Shown: positions 35,823 through 41,828 of the stretch, piece after piece | Numbering within the stretch: the first letter of the stretch is position 1 | How the letters are laid out: each line of letters starts with the position of its first letter | Assembly: GCA_003574895.1 (NCBI GenBank) | Contig: PJFB01000010.1 | Coordinates: forward strand, 119,667 to 183,666 | DNA: 64,000 nt | DNA from: Geobacter sp. | Lineage (GTDB): Bacteria; Desulfobacterota; Desulfuromonadia; Geobacterales; Pseudopelobacteraceae | Reading direction: 5' to 3' | Program-made: the position numbers and the translations under genes | The notes under the pieces: model-generated | What the model was told of the DNA's origin: nothing | The model's input: the letters and a program-made list of their open reading frames with translations, nothing else | Database searches by the model: none

Positions 35823-35900
35823 TGGCTGGCCGCAAAGACGGTTTTTTTCATTATACACCTTGGTGCGGAGAAGGGATTGGTGGTGGTGAGATGGAGAATG
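35823..35900. repeat. Dispersed repeat, copy B (right of the PEP-CTERM gene)
   Basis: Matches copy A (34304-34385) over about 80 bp in the same orientation, including the identical 26-bp block at 35843-35868. Weaker similarity reaches about 50 bp further left in both copies. The 420-bp gap 35553-35973 otherwise holds only the terminator and a GGACAAA/TTTGTCC-type inverted repeat. Confidence 0.75.
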
Positions 35901-35973
35901 GAATCCAGTCTGATGGGCTAACCGCTTTCCCACCAAGATGTAAATACACAGATATCGGTCCTACCCGCGGTCA

Positions 35974-37044
35974 TTACTGGATTTTCGGTGGCACGCCGCT
36001 GGTATCTCCATTGCAACTCAATGCATTTCCAAAATATACGGAGAGTTCCTGTTTCGGGTGGAAATTCTCAATATGTACCAGGTACAGCTCGTCGGATACT
36101 TTGGTGATTTTGGCAGGGATGCACGCTGAAACAACTTCGCTTTTAGATTTTGGATGAATGCGCAGGGTAAAGTCTCGTATCCCGTCTTTCCAGCTGTTTG
36201 CCGTAGTCAGGATATACTTGATGTTCGTCCCCGGGACATTGTTGTAGCTATCCCAGTTTTTTTGGTTTTTATAGAGGCGATTCAAGGTCTTAATGTTCTT
36301 TTTGCTAAGGCAGAACTCATTTTTCTTCGCGTCATAACCTTCCGAATAACCAGCGTTGGCTCCACCGGAAGTGAAGGGTCGGTACGAATGTTCAATATGT
36401 ACAACTTTTTTCGCAGGGAAACGCTGCTTCCAGACATACGTGACTCGGTTTTCCCATGCGGGAGTCGTGTCTCCCATGTCTCCTCCGTCCATAAGGCCCG
36501 CTATTACCAGCTTCTGGATTTTGCTCTTCGGGATAGGGTACTGCCAGTGATCTTCTCCTCCATTCTTTTCCTTGATGTACTCTGTGTTAAACCGAAAATA
36601 AGCTATATCTTTTTCCGACAAGCCAGCGGCTTTTAGTTTGTTGGTTACATCAACCTCATGAGTCAGCTTCCGTTTGCCGTCTATCCAATCAATGTTGCCC
36701 ATCAGAGCACGAACTTCAGTTCGAAATTTTACCGGCTTATCGTCAACTGTTATCGTAAAATCCGCTGGTTCTCCAGCATAACAACCAGAATCAGGGTAAG
36801 ACGCAGGGTAATCAGGAAGTGGGAACATGATCACGGCATCTTCATCGTGGTCTGATTCGTTGACAAAATCATAACTCACATGAATCCGATCGCATGAAAC
36901 ATCGAGCACTTCGTTTTTGATCGCTATTTTATTAGTCTTAGCTATGGTAACTCCACCAACACCCTCTGCCGCGAATCCATCATTAGCAGATGCCCGCAGA
37001 GGGACAAAGCAAACAAATAAGATAAGAATACTTAAAAATTTCAT
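35974..37044 (-). CDS. Secreted DUF4424-like protein
   Basis: About 356 residues. Signal peptide (MKFLSILILFVCFVPLRASA), then NDGFAAEGVGGVTIAKTNKIAIKNEVL and HVSYDFVNESDHDEDAVIMFPLPD, a beta-sandwich-like opening that I associate with the DUF4424 family of exported proteins of unknown function. Four or more cysteines are spread along the chain (DSGCYAGEP, FCLSK, SACIPAK, LSCNGD), fitting disulfides in the periplasm. Two adjacent ATGs; the one at 37044 has the better spacing to GGGGAG. Base composition is AT-rich. A compound hairpin lies directly upstream of the ribosome site. Confidence 0.65.
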   Translation of the reverse strand: MKFLSILILFVCFVPLRASANDGFAAEGVGGVTIAKTNKIAIKNEVLDVSCDRIHVSYDFVNESDHDEDAVIMFPLPDYPASYPDSGCYAGEPADFTITVDDKPVKFRTEVRALMGNIDWIDGKRKLTHEVDVTNKLKAAGLSEKDIAYFRFNTEYIKEKNGGEDHWQYPIPKSKIQKLVIAGLMDGGDMGDTTPAWENRVTYVWKQRFPAKKVVHIEHSYRPFTSGGANAGYSEGYDAKKNEFCLSKKNIKTLNRLYKNQKNWDSYNNVPGTNIKYILTTANSWKDGIRDFTLRIHPKSKSEVVSACIPAKITKVSDELYLVHIENFHPKQELSVYFGNALSCNGDTSGVPPKIQ

Positions 37045-37057
37045 CATGTTCTCCCCG

Positions 37058-37119
37058 CCAACGTGGTAGCTACTGAGCTGTGAGCGTTAGCGAATCAGCT
37101 CTTTCTGCAACCACGTTGG
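37058..37119 (-). ncRNA. Compound hairpin in the leader of the DUF4424-like gene
   Basis: A 10-bp perfect outer stem, CCAACGTGGT (37058-37067) with ACCACGTTGG (37110-37119), encloses a 6-bp stem, GAGCTG (37075-37080) with CAGCTC (37096-37101), which has a small GC-GTTA-GC tip. On the minus strand it lies between the stop of the 133-residue gene and the GGGGAG ribosome site, with one base to spare. No T-tract, so not a terminator. It may be a cis-regulatory RNA, an RNase-processing site or a DNA-level element. Confidence 0.5.
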
Positions 37120-37128
37120 AAGTCACTT

Positions 37129-37530
37129 TCAAATAAAGAGGTAGATATTTATACCTAGCAGGATTGCACCGCCAAGAGCTGTAGCTATCGCATAGCGAAC
37201 GAGATTTATTCTATTTAGCTCGATTCGTTGAACTAGCTGAATATTCTGATCTGCGAGCGCCTTTATTAGTTCCGAGGAGGCCTCCATTTGATCCTGCAGA
37301 CATTTGATGCCGTCCTCTAGCGCCAGCACTCTCGCTTTCAATAAATCTGATTCAGACAGAAAAGTATCAGGCGAAGCTTTGCCTTGCTTGCTTTCATCTG
37401 AAGGCTGCTTCCTTCGATTGGCAACCATATTCCATAGTTTCACCGCAGCATCAGTAACTTTAGGAGCATTTTCTACTACCTTGTCCCATGGGATATTTGA
37501 AAGCACTGTAATTATAGTTCCTGCTGCCAT
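37129..37530 (-). CDS. Small coiled-coil membrane protein, unknown function
   Basis: 133 residues from the ATG at 37530, 6 nt after GGAGG. A hydrophobic N-terminus (MAAGTIITVLSNIPWDKVVENAPKV), a basic and polar linker, a coiled coil (LLKARVLALEDGIKCLQDQMEASSELIKALADQNIQLVQRIELN) and a C-terminal membrane helix (YAIATALGGAILLGINIYLFI). Tail-anchored with the coiled coil in the cytoplasm is the simplest topology. It follows the 307-residue gene on the same strand, with a GTTGACCC/GGGTCAAC hairpin (37561-37589) in the 160-bp gap. Not recognised. Confidence 0.7.
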   Translation of the reverse strand: MAAGTIITVLSNIPWDKVVENAPKVTDAAVKLWNMVANRRKQPSDESKQGKASPDTFLSESDLLKARVLALEDGIKCLQDQMEASSELIKALADQNIQLVQRIELNRINLVRYAIATALGGAILLGINIYLFI

Positions 37531-37690
37531 TAACGCCTCCAAGTGACCTACAGTGTGGGAGTTGACCCGAAAGGACTTAAAGGGTCAACCCTTGACAGAG
37601 GGGGGACCACAGGGAGACGCTGCTTGTTATTTATCTAATTGTTTCAATAGAAAAATAGCAAGCCGCCCCTAATCTTAGTCCTGGACTACC

Positions 37691-38614
37691 TTATTCAAAG
37701 TTCAGTGTGGCTTGAGCCCGTTCTATATCCACCAGATGCAGTTTTGGTTTTTTATACATCGAAGTTCTTTCTACGATAGCTGTTATCCGAACTCTCTCTT
37801 TGTATAACTGTACATATTGCTTGGTATTTTTCCCGGCTGGTGGGAAAAGCTCAAGATTGTAAACAGTGCCTGATTCAATGTATTGGAACGTAAGGCTGTC
37901 ACCTCTTGTACCTTTGATGCTGGTTATTTCGCCGTCAAGTACAACCTCTACACTGTTGACAAAATCTGGCAGGATCTCATTATCCTCCGTCAAGTAGTCC
38001 TCAAAGTTGCCCTCGTTAATTTTTGCACTGCCTACCCTGAACTCACGGTCAGGGCTGATCTCTATTTCCCCGACGGATTCATTTATGATCGGCGAGACAA
38101 ATCCCTTGAATCCATTTTGTTTTATCAAGCTGTAAAGTTCTTTTGCTACTCTTGCTGGTAGTTCTTTGTCCTCCACGAACGGGCTGCGCTTATGGTTACG
38201 GGCCTTATTGATGAGCTTTGTTATCAGCCATGTTATTATGCCAATGTCTACTGGGTTGTCGGCGACATATGAGTTCAGGCCTTCTCGGATATTATTGATA
38301 TCCTTAAAATGCTCAACTACCTGCCGCCAACTTTCATCACCTGCCATTTTTAGAAACTGTATAAAGTATTCTGGAGCATCAAATGGCAGCTGTCCGGCAA
38401 TATTATTGATGTGAATTATGGTGTCAACTACATGAGAACCTTCACGCGAAACGGTTGCAGTGACAACAACCTCACCATTTACACGGCAAATTTTAACCAG
38501 TTCAGCAACAAGTCTTTCAAATGATGCGAGGGATTTACCGAGATCCGAAAGAGGGATTTCTGAATCGTTTTCTGTGAAGGCGCCTACATACTTCAAGAAC
38601 AGCTCATTCTTCAT
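37691..38614 (-). CDS. Uncharacterised accessory protein, 307 residues
   Basis: No signal peptide or membrane helix. The N-terminal pattern, LKYVGAFTENDSEIPLSDLG, then a helix and VVVTATVSREGSHVVDTI, resembles a widespread group of uncharacterised accessory-genome proteins (recalled, not searched). The middle is helical with ITWLITKLINKARNHKRSP; the C-terminal 110 residues are beta-rich (VEVVLDGEITSIKGTRGDSLTF, RVRITAIVERTSMYKKPKLHLVDI), possibly an OB- or SH3-like fold. AGGAGG lies just before the ATG. AT-rich DNA suggests transfer. It may pair with the downstream coiled-coil membrane protein. Confidence 0.65.
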   Translation of the reverse strand: MKNELFLKYVGAFTENDSEIPLSDLGKSLASFERLVAELVKICRVNGEVVVTATVSREGSHVVDTIIHINNIAGQLPFDAPEYFIQFLKMAGDESWRQVVEHFKDINNIREGLNSYVADNPVDIGIITWLITKLINKARNHKRSPFVEDKELPARVAKELYSLIKQNGFKGFVSPIINESVGEIEISPDREFRVGSAKINEGNFEDYLTEDNEILPDFVNSVEVVLDGEITSIKGTRGDSLTFQYIESGTVYNLELFPPAGKNTKQYVQLYKERVRITAIVERTSMYKKPKLHLVDIERAQATLNFE

Positions 38615-38696
38615 TTCACCCCTCCTTCAAGTTTAACTTGTTAATCACCTGGTTATAATTTTGATCTTTTACAAACGAACAGTTCCACCGCCTCAA

Positions 38697-39314
38697 TCAG
38701 AACTGATAATTAACCCCCACCTGCAGATTGTGGCTCTCAAAATCAGAATCAAAACCAAAATACCGGTAACCAAGATCAACCATCACGTGCCTGCTGATCG
38801 CAACGTTCACACCGGCCCCAGCCTGATAGGCGAACACCGTGTCATTGTCTTTTGCCACAATGCGTGTTTCGCTGAATCCATTATTGACAACCAAAATGGG
38901 TGCATGATCTATATGATATGTGGCCACGCCGATGCCTCCGCCAAGATATGGGAATACATGGCTGCTGACTTTTATGTCGTAGAAAACATTGGCCATGGCG
39001 GCGAATACCTCTTCATCGGCTTTGATCGGCGCCGACAAGCTATAATATTTGAACTGATCCATATCAACGGCTTTGTAGGTGAGTTCCGCTTCCGGCCTGA
39101 AACCACTCTCGGTTCTGATGCCAACAACGCCACTTATGGTGTAACCGGCTTTGTACGACACCCGCTCCGGCTCACCCACGCTATTGGCAAGGTTGCTGTC
39201 ACTGGGCAGCATGAGACCGCCGGCAATGCCGATATATGGCTTCCCGGCGGCATGCGCCGTGCCGGTTAGTAATAGTCCTGCTGCCATTGCCAATAAAACG
39301 GAGCCTTTCTTCAC
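38697..39314 (-). CDS. Outer-membrane beta-barrel protein (OmpX/opacity-like)
   Basis: 205 residues. A signal peptide ending THAAG, then alternating amphipathic strands (GKPYIGIAGGLMLPSDS, YTISGVVGIRTESGFRPEAELTY, VFPYLGGGIGVATY, DTVFAYQAGAGVNVAISRHVMVDLGYRYFGF) and a terminal phenylalanine (VGVNYQF), the sorting signal of outer-membrane barrels. Eight strands are likely. The GTG start at 39314 has AGGAGG 5 nt upstream. No partner genes; function unknown. Confidence 0.85.
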   Translation of the reverse strand: MKKGSVLLAMAAGLLLTGTAHAAGKPYIGIAGGLMLPSDSNLANSVGEPERVSYKAGYTISGVVGIRTESGFRPEAELTYKAVDMDQFKYYSLSAPIKADEEVFAAMANVFYDIKVSSHVFPYLGGGIGVATYHIDHAPILVVNNGFSETRIVAKDNDTVFAYQAGAGVNVAISRHVMVDLGYRYFGFDSDFESHNLQVGVNYQF

Positions 39315-39383
39315 TGCTTCCTCCTGAATCCTTGAGTCAATGTGACTTCCTGGCGCATTCCATTACCCTGAATTGCCTGCCAA

Positions 39384-39680
39384 TCAGGCATGCCCACCCT
39401 GTTCATCCTGCTTGAAGGCATGAAAACCGGCCTGGGTAAGGCAGAACGCGTTCCCCTGCATCTCGATCAGGCCCAGATCCAGAAGCTGCACCATTGCCTC
39501 GCTGAATTCGCTTTTGTTGATCCCTTTTTGTTTGATTTCATGTTCGGCACGGATAACGTCTATGGAGTCGCCTGGTTGAATTTTGTGTGCCAGCAACACG
39601 TCGAGAATGACGCGCTTGATCAGGCAGTTGCGTTGGTGGTCCGGGTTCTGGTCGGTCTTTGCGGAGGTTCGGTAGGTCAT
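39384..39680 (-). CDS. 98-residue protein, possible winged-helix
   Basis: Start at ATG 39680, with GGGAGA 8 nt upstream; the frame is open further upstream but lacks another ribosome site. The product MTYRTSAKTDQNPDHQ... has helices (IKRVILDVLLAHKI, INKSEFSEAMVQLLDLGLIEMQGNAFCLTQAGFHAF) arranged like a winged-helix domain, the last part resembling a wing followed by a helix. It could be a small DNA-binding protein. Its long upstream region carries a GCGGACGGCCC/GGGCCGCCGC hairpin (39730-39752) and four palindromic sites. Confidence 0.6.
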   Translation of the reverse strand: MTYRTSAKTDQNPDHQRNCLIKRVILDVLLAHKIQPGDSIDVIRAEHEIKQKGINKSEFSEAMVQLLDLGLIEMQGNAFCLTQAGFHAFKQDEQGGHA

Positions 39681-39770
39681 ATATCGGCTCTCCCTGATGT
39701 GCCAAGTGATTTTTCGGCAGTCGCATTGTAGCGGCGGCCCAAGGGCCGTCCGCATCCGGATCAGAAATGA

Positions 39771-39785
39771 TGTATACCGTATACA
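39771..39785. promoter_or_regulatory. Perfect GntR-like palindrome TGTATACCGTATACA
   Basis: Seven-base arms TGTATAC and GTATACA around one C; the symmetry extends one base further on each side (17 bp). It matches the operator-like site in front of sfrB (493-507) in 13 of 15 positions. It lies 91 bp upstream of the 98-residue gene. Confidence 0.55.
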
Positions 39786-39889
39786 TAATCAAGATTCGTG
39801 CCGAGTCTTGCGGGTTACCATGGAATGGGCGTTTGCAGGGGGTAGTCTTGTTTGGGGAGGGAAGCGGTGGGTGTTTTGAGGAAAAAATG

Positions 39890-40040
39890 TGTAAAGCTTC
39901 TTTACATTTGCGCGGCGAATTGCGCTAACTGACCGTTATCACTCTTGTATTGATAGTGTAAAGGTTCTTTACACTATTTTTAATTAAGGTGGTCAAACCG
40001 CCTGTTGGCGCGGCTTTGCGCAAACGTAAAGAAACTTTAC
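39890..40040. promoter_or_regulatory. Three evenly spaced GTAAAG-N3-CTTTAC palindromes
   Basis: Site 1 at 39890-39906 (7-bp arms, TGTAAAG), site 2 at 39954-39976 (10-bp arms, TAGTGTAAAG), site 3 at 40026-40040 (6-bp arms). Each has a 3-bp centre. The centres are 67 and 68 bp apart, close to 6.4 helical turns. They lie between efpL and the 98-residue gene, both transcribed leftwards. This looks like an operator array for one unidentified dimeric regulator. A TTTGCGCAAA palindrome also lies at 40015-40024. Confidence 0.65.
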
Positions 40041-40069
40041 ACTTGTGTTGTGTACAAGAAATCCGGCTC

Positions 40070-40633
40070 CTAAGCCCTGGAGATGAAGCGGCCGTCGCGG
40101 GTATCGACCTTGATGCGTTCGCCAGACTCCAGGTAGGGGGGGACCTGCAGTTTGAGGCCGGTTTCCAGGATGGCTTCTTTGGTCTGGGCAGTGGCGGTGG
40201 CGTTCTTCATCACCGGTGCGGTTTCGGTTACGGTCAGTTCGACGGTCATGGGTAGCTCCACATTTACCATCCGGCCCTCGAACAGCCCGAGAACCACTTC
40301 GGTGCCTTCCAGCAGGTAAGGGGCCAGCGGCTCGAAGGCCTCTTCCTCCATCTCGAACTGCTCGAAATTTTCCAGGTCCATGAAGACCCCGCGACTGCCG
40401 TCGGCATAGAGGTATTGCCCCTTGTGGCGCTCGAAGTCGGCTTCGTCCACCTTGTCGCCCGAGCGGAAGGTCTTTTCAAGCACCTGGGCGGTGATCAGGT
40501 TGCGGTACTTGGTCTTGACCATGGTGTTGGCCCCGCGGGCTGTTGGCGAACTGACGGTGACGTCGACGATCAGGCAGGGGGCGCCGTCCAGTTGGATGAC
40601 CAGCCCCTTTTTGAAATCAGATGTGGTGAACAT
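40070..40633 (-). CDS. efpL: Elongation factor P-like protein (EfpL/YeiP type)
   Basis: 187 residues, three beta-barrel domains. The loop that in EF-P carries the modified lysine reads SSPTARGANT, the same SPTARGA loop as E. coli YeiP/EfpL, with arginine in place of lysine. The C-terminal ELPMTVELTVTETAP, TGLKLQVPPYLESGERIKVDTRDGRFISRA is also EF-P/EfpL-like. It should relieve ribosome stalling on proline-rich or related motifs. I start it at the ATG at 40633, after AAGGAGAT. queF lies 32 bp upstream on the same strand, so they may be co-transcribed. Confidence 0.82.
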   Translation of the reverse strand: MFTTSDFKKGLVIQLDGAPCLIVDVTVSSPTARGANTMVKTKYRNLITAQVLEKTFRSGDKVDEADFERHKGQYLYADGSRGVFMDLENFEQFEMEEEAFEPLAPYLLEGTEVVLGLFEGRMVNVELPMTVELTVTETAPVMKNATATAQTKEAILETGLKLQVPPYLESGERIKVDTRDGRFISRA

Positions 40634-40665
40634 GGTACACAAATCTCCTTTTTACTGTTGTTGTC

Positions 40666-41100
40666 CTATTTTTTCCGATACTCGGCCGTTGGCCAGAACG
40701 GGATGCCGCCACGGGGGGTGAATTCGCCTCTGACCGTCACATGGAGCGGATCGAGCAGCTTGACCAGGTCGTTGCAGATGCGGTTGACGCCGGCCTCGTG
40801 GAATTCTCCGTGCATGCGGAATGACCCCAGGTAGAGCTTGAGGCTCTTGCTTTCCACGCAGAGCCTGTCCGGCTGATAGTCGATCACGATTTTGGCGAAG
40901 TCGGGCTGGCCGGTCATGGGGCAGAGGCAGGTAAATTCGGGGCACTCGATGTGGATCGTCCCGATTACGCCGGCAGGGTTCAGCACAGGTTCGGCAAAGG
41001 GGCTGGGAAATGCCTCCAGCAACCCGGCATCGGGGTGGTCATAGGTGTAGGTGGTTTTGCCTCCTGTACCCAGTGCCTTCAAATCCTCATGCAGCTTCAT
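40666..41100 (-). CDS. queF: NADPH-dependent preQ0 reductase QueF
   Basis: 144 residues, the short (type I) QueF. FTCLCPMTGQPDFA carries the active-site cysteine and Asp; the QueF motif ESKSLKLYLGSFRMHGEFHE binds NADPH. It reduces 7-cyano-7-deazaguanine (preQ0) to preQ1 on the way to queuosine in tRNA. Start at ATG 41100, 7 nt after GGAG. The leader contains a tandem palindromic repeat and no recognisable preQ1 riboswitch. GluQ-RS, which acts on queuosine, is encoded 10 kb away. Confidence 0.95.
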   Translation of the reverse strand: MKLHEDLKALGTGGKTTYTYDHPDAGLLEAFPSPFAEPVLNPAGVIGTIHIECPEFTCLCPMTGQPDFAKIVIDYQPDRLCVESKSLKLYLGSFRMHGEFHEAGVNRICNDLVKLLDPLHVTVRGEFTPRGGIPFWPTAEYRKK

Positions 41101-41117
41101 CAATTGTCTCCATTCAG

Positions 41118-41272
41118 GCCCCGACAGGCGGGATAAGTGCGTTCACGAAATCATTTGCTGCATAACACCCGCAGAAAATAATTTCTAACTTACTAGCCCC
41201 GAAAAACGGGATAAGTGCGTTCACGAAATTATTTACTGCATAATGCCGCAGAAAATAATTTCTAACTTACTA
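41118..41272. repeat. Tandem pair of 78/77-bp palindromic units
   Basis: Two head-to-tail units, 41118-41195 and 41196-41272, with no gap. Each starts gccccg-N5-cggg (small hairpin), continues ATAAGTGCGTTCACG, then a 15-bp stem GAAAT.ATTT.CTGC with GCAGAAAATAATTTC, and ends AACTTACTA; ATAAGT and ACTTA... pair as an outer stem. The units differ at only a handful of positions. They fill the divergent region between queF and the MaoC gene. Confidence 0.85.
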
Positions 41273-41342
41273 AAATCTGCGATAGCATAGCATCGAACCT
41301 GTTGGCAATCAATTTATTGCAGGAAGAAAGGGGAATCAGGAC

Positions 41343-41819
41343 ATGGGCGCTGTTGAAGAGCTTATTGCGCTGTATCAGCCCAAGGTCGGCGGCGAGATCC
41401 ATTGCGGGCCTTGGCTGACCGTGGACCAGGAAAGAATCAATGCCTTTGCCGCTGCCACCGGCGACCGGCAGTGGATCCACACCGATCCGGAGAGGGCGCG
41501 CCGGGACTCCCCCTATGGCGCCACTATTGCCCACGGCTATCTGACCCTGTCGTTGCTGCCGTTTCTGACCGAGAGCAATGCCCCCGGATTTTTCGAGAGG
41601 AATTATCCCGGCATGCGCCTGCGGATCAACTACGGGCTTAATCGGGTGCGTTTCCCGGCCCCGGTGAAGGCCGGCTCCCGCATCCGCGCCAAAACTCATT
41701 TGAACCAGGTTGATCTTTTGCCCGAGGGTGTGCAGTTTACCTATCTGCTCACCGTGGAGATAGAAGGTGAGGCAAAGCCGGCCTGCGTGGCGGAGTCGGT
41801 GGTGCGGGTCGTGCCGTGA
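41343..41819 (+). CDS. MaoC-family (R)-specific enoyl-CoA hydratase/dehydratase
   Basis: 158 residues, hot-dog fold. The hydratase-2 motif ATGDRQWIHTDPERA holds the catalytic Asp/His pair, and YGATIAHGYLTLSLLP follows as in MaoC proteins. Likely substrate: a short- or medium-chain enoyl-CoA. AGGGG lies about 9 nt before the ATG. It is a single gene, divergent from queF and convergent with the large hybrid kinase gene, with 9 bp between their stop codons. Confidence 0.85.
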   Translation: MGAVEELIALYQPKVGGEIHCGPWLTVDQERINAFAAATGDRQWIHTDPERARRDSPYGATIAHGYLTLSLLPFLTESNAPGFFERNYPGMRLRINYGLNRVRFPAPVKAGSRIRAKTHLNQVDLLPEGVQFTYLLTVEIEGEAKPACVAESVVRVVP

Positions 41820-41828
41820 GCCATGGCA

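Noticed and set aside
35569..35973. Cyclic-di-GMP (GEMM) riboswitch near the PEP-CTERM and DUF4424-like genes
   Set aside because: Geobacter has many of these, and GCAAAG strings occur here, but the paired helices and the conserved GGACGCAAAGC context are absent on both strands.
37058..37119. Integron attC site
   Set aside because: The length and nested stem look similar, but the outer bases do not fit RYYYAAC and GTTRRRY, there is no integrase gene, and only one such structure exists in the window.
34300..39900. Transposon or prophage carrying the accessory genes
   Set aside because: No transposase, integrase or phage structural gene was recognised; only repeats and AT-rich composition suggest transfer.
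41118..41272. CRISPR array
   Set aside because: The two 77-78-bp units directly abut with no spacers and are themselves palindromic; no cas gene is present.
41101..41342. preQ1 riboswitch in the queF leader
   Set aside because: No short pseudoknot-type aptamer with the conserved A-rich tail was found on the minus strand before queF; the space is filled by the tandem palindromic units.
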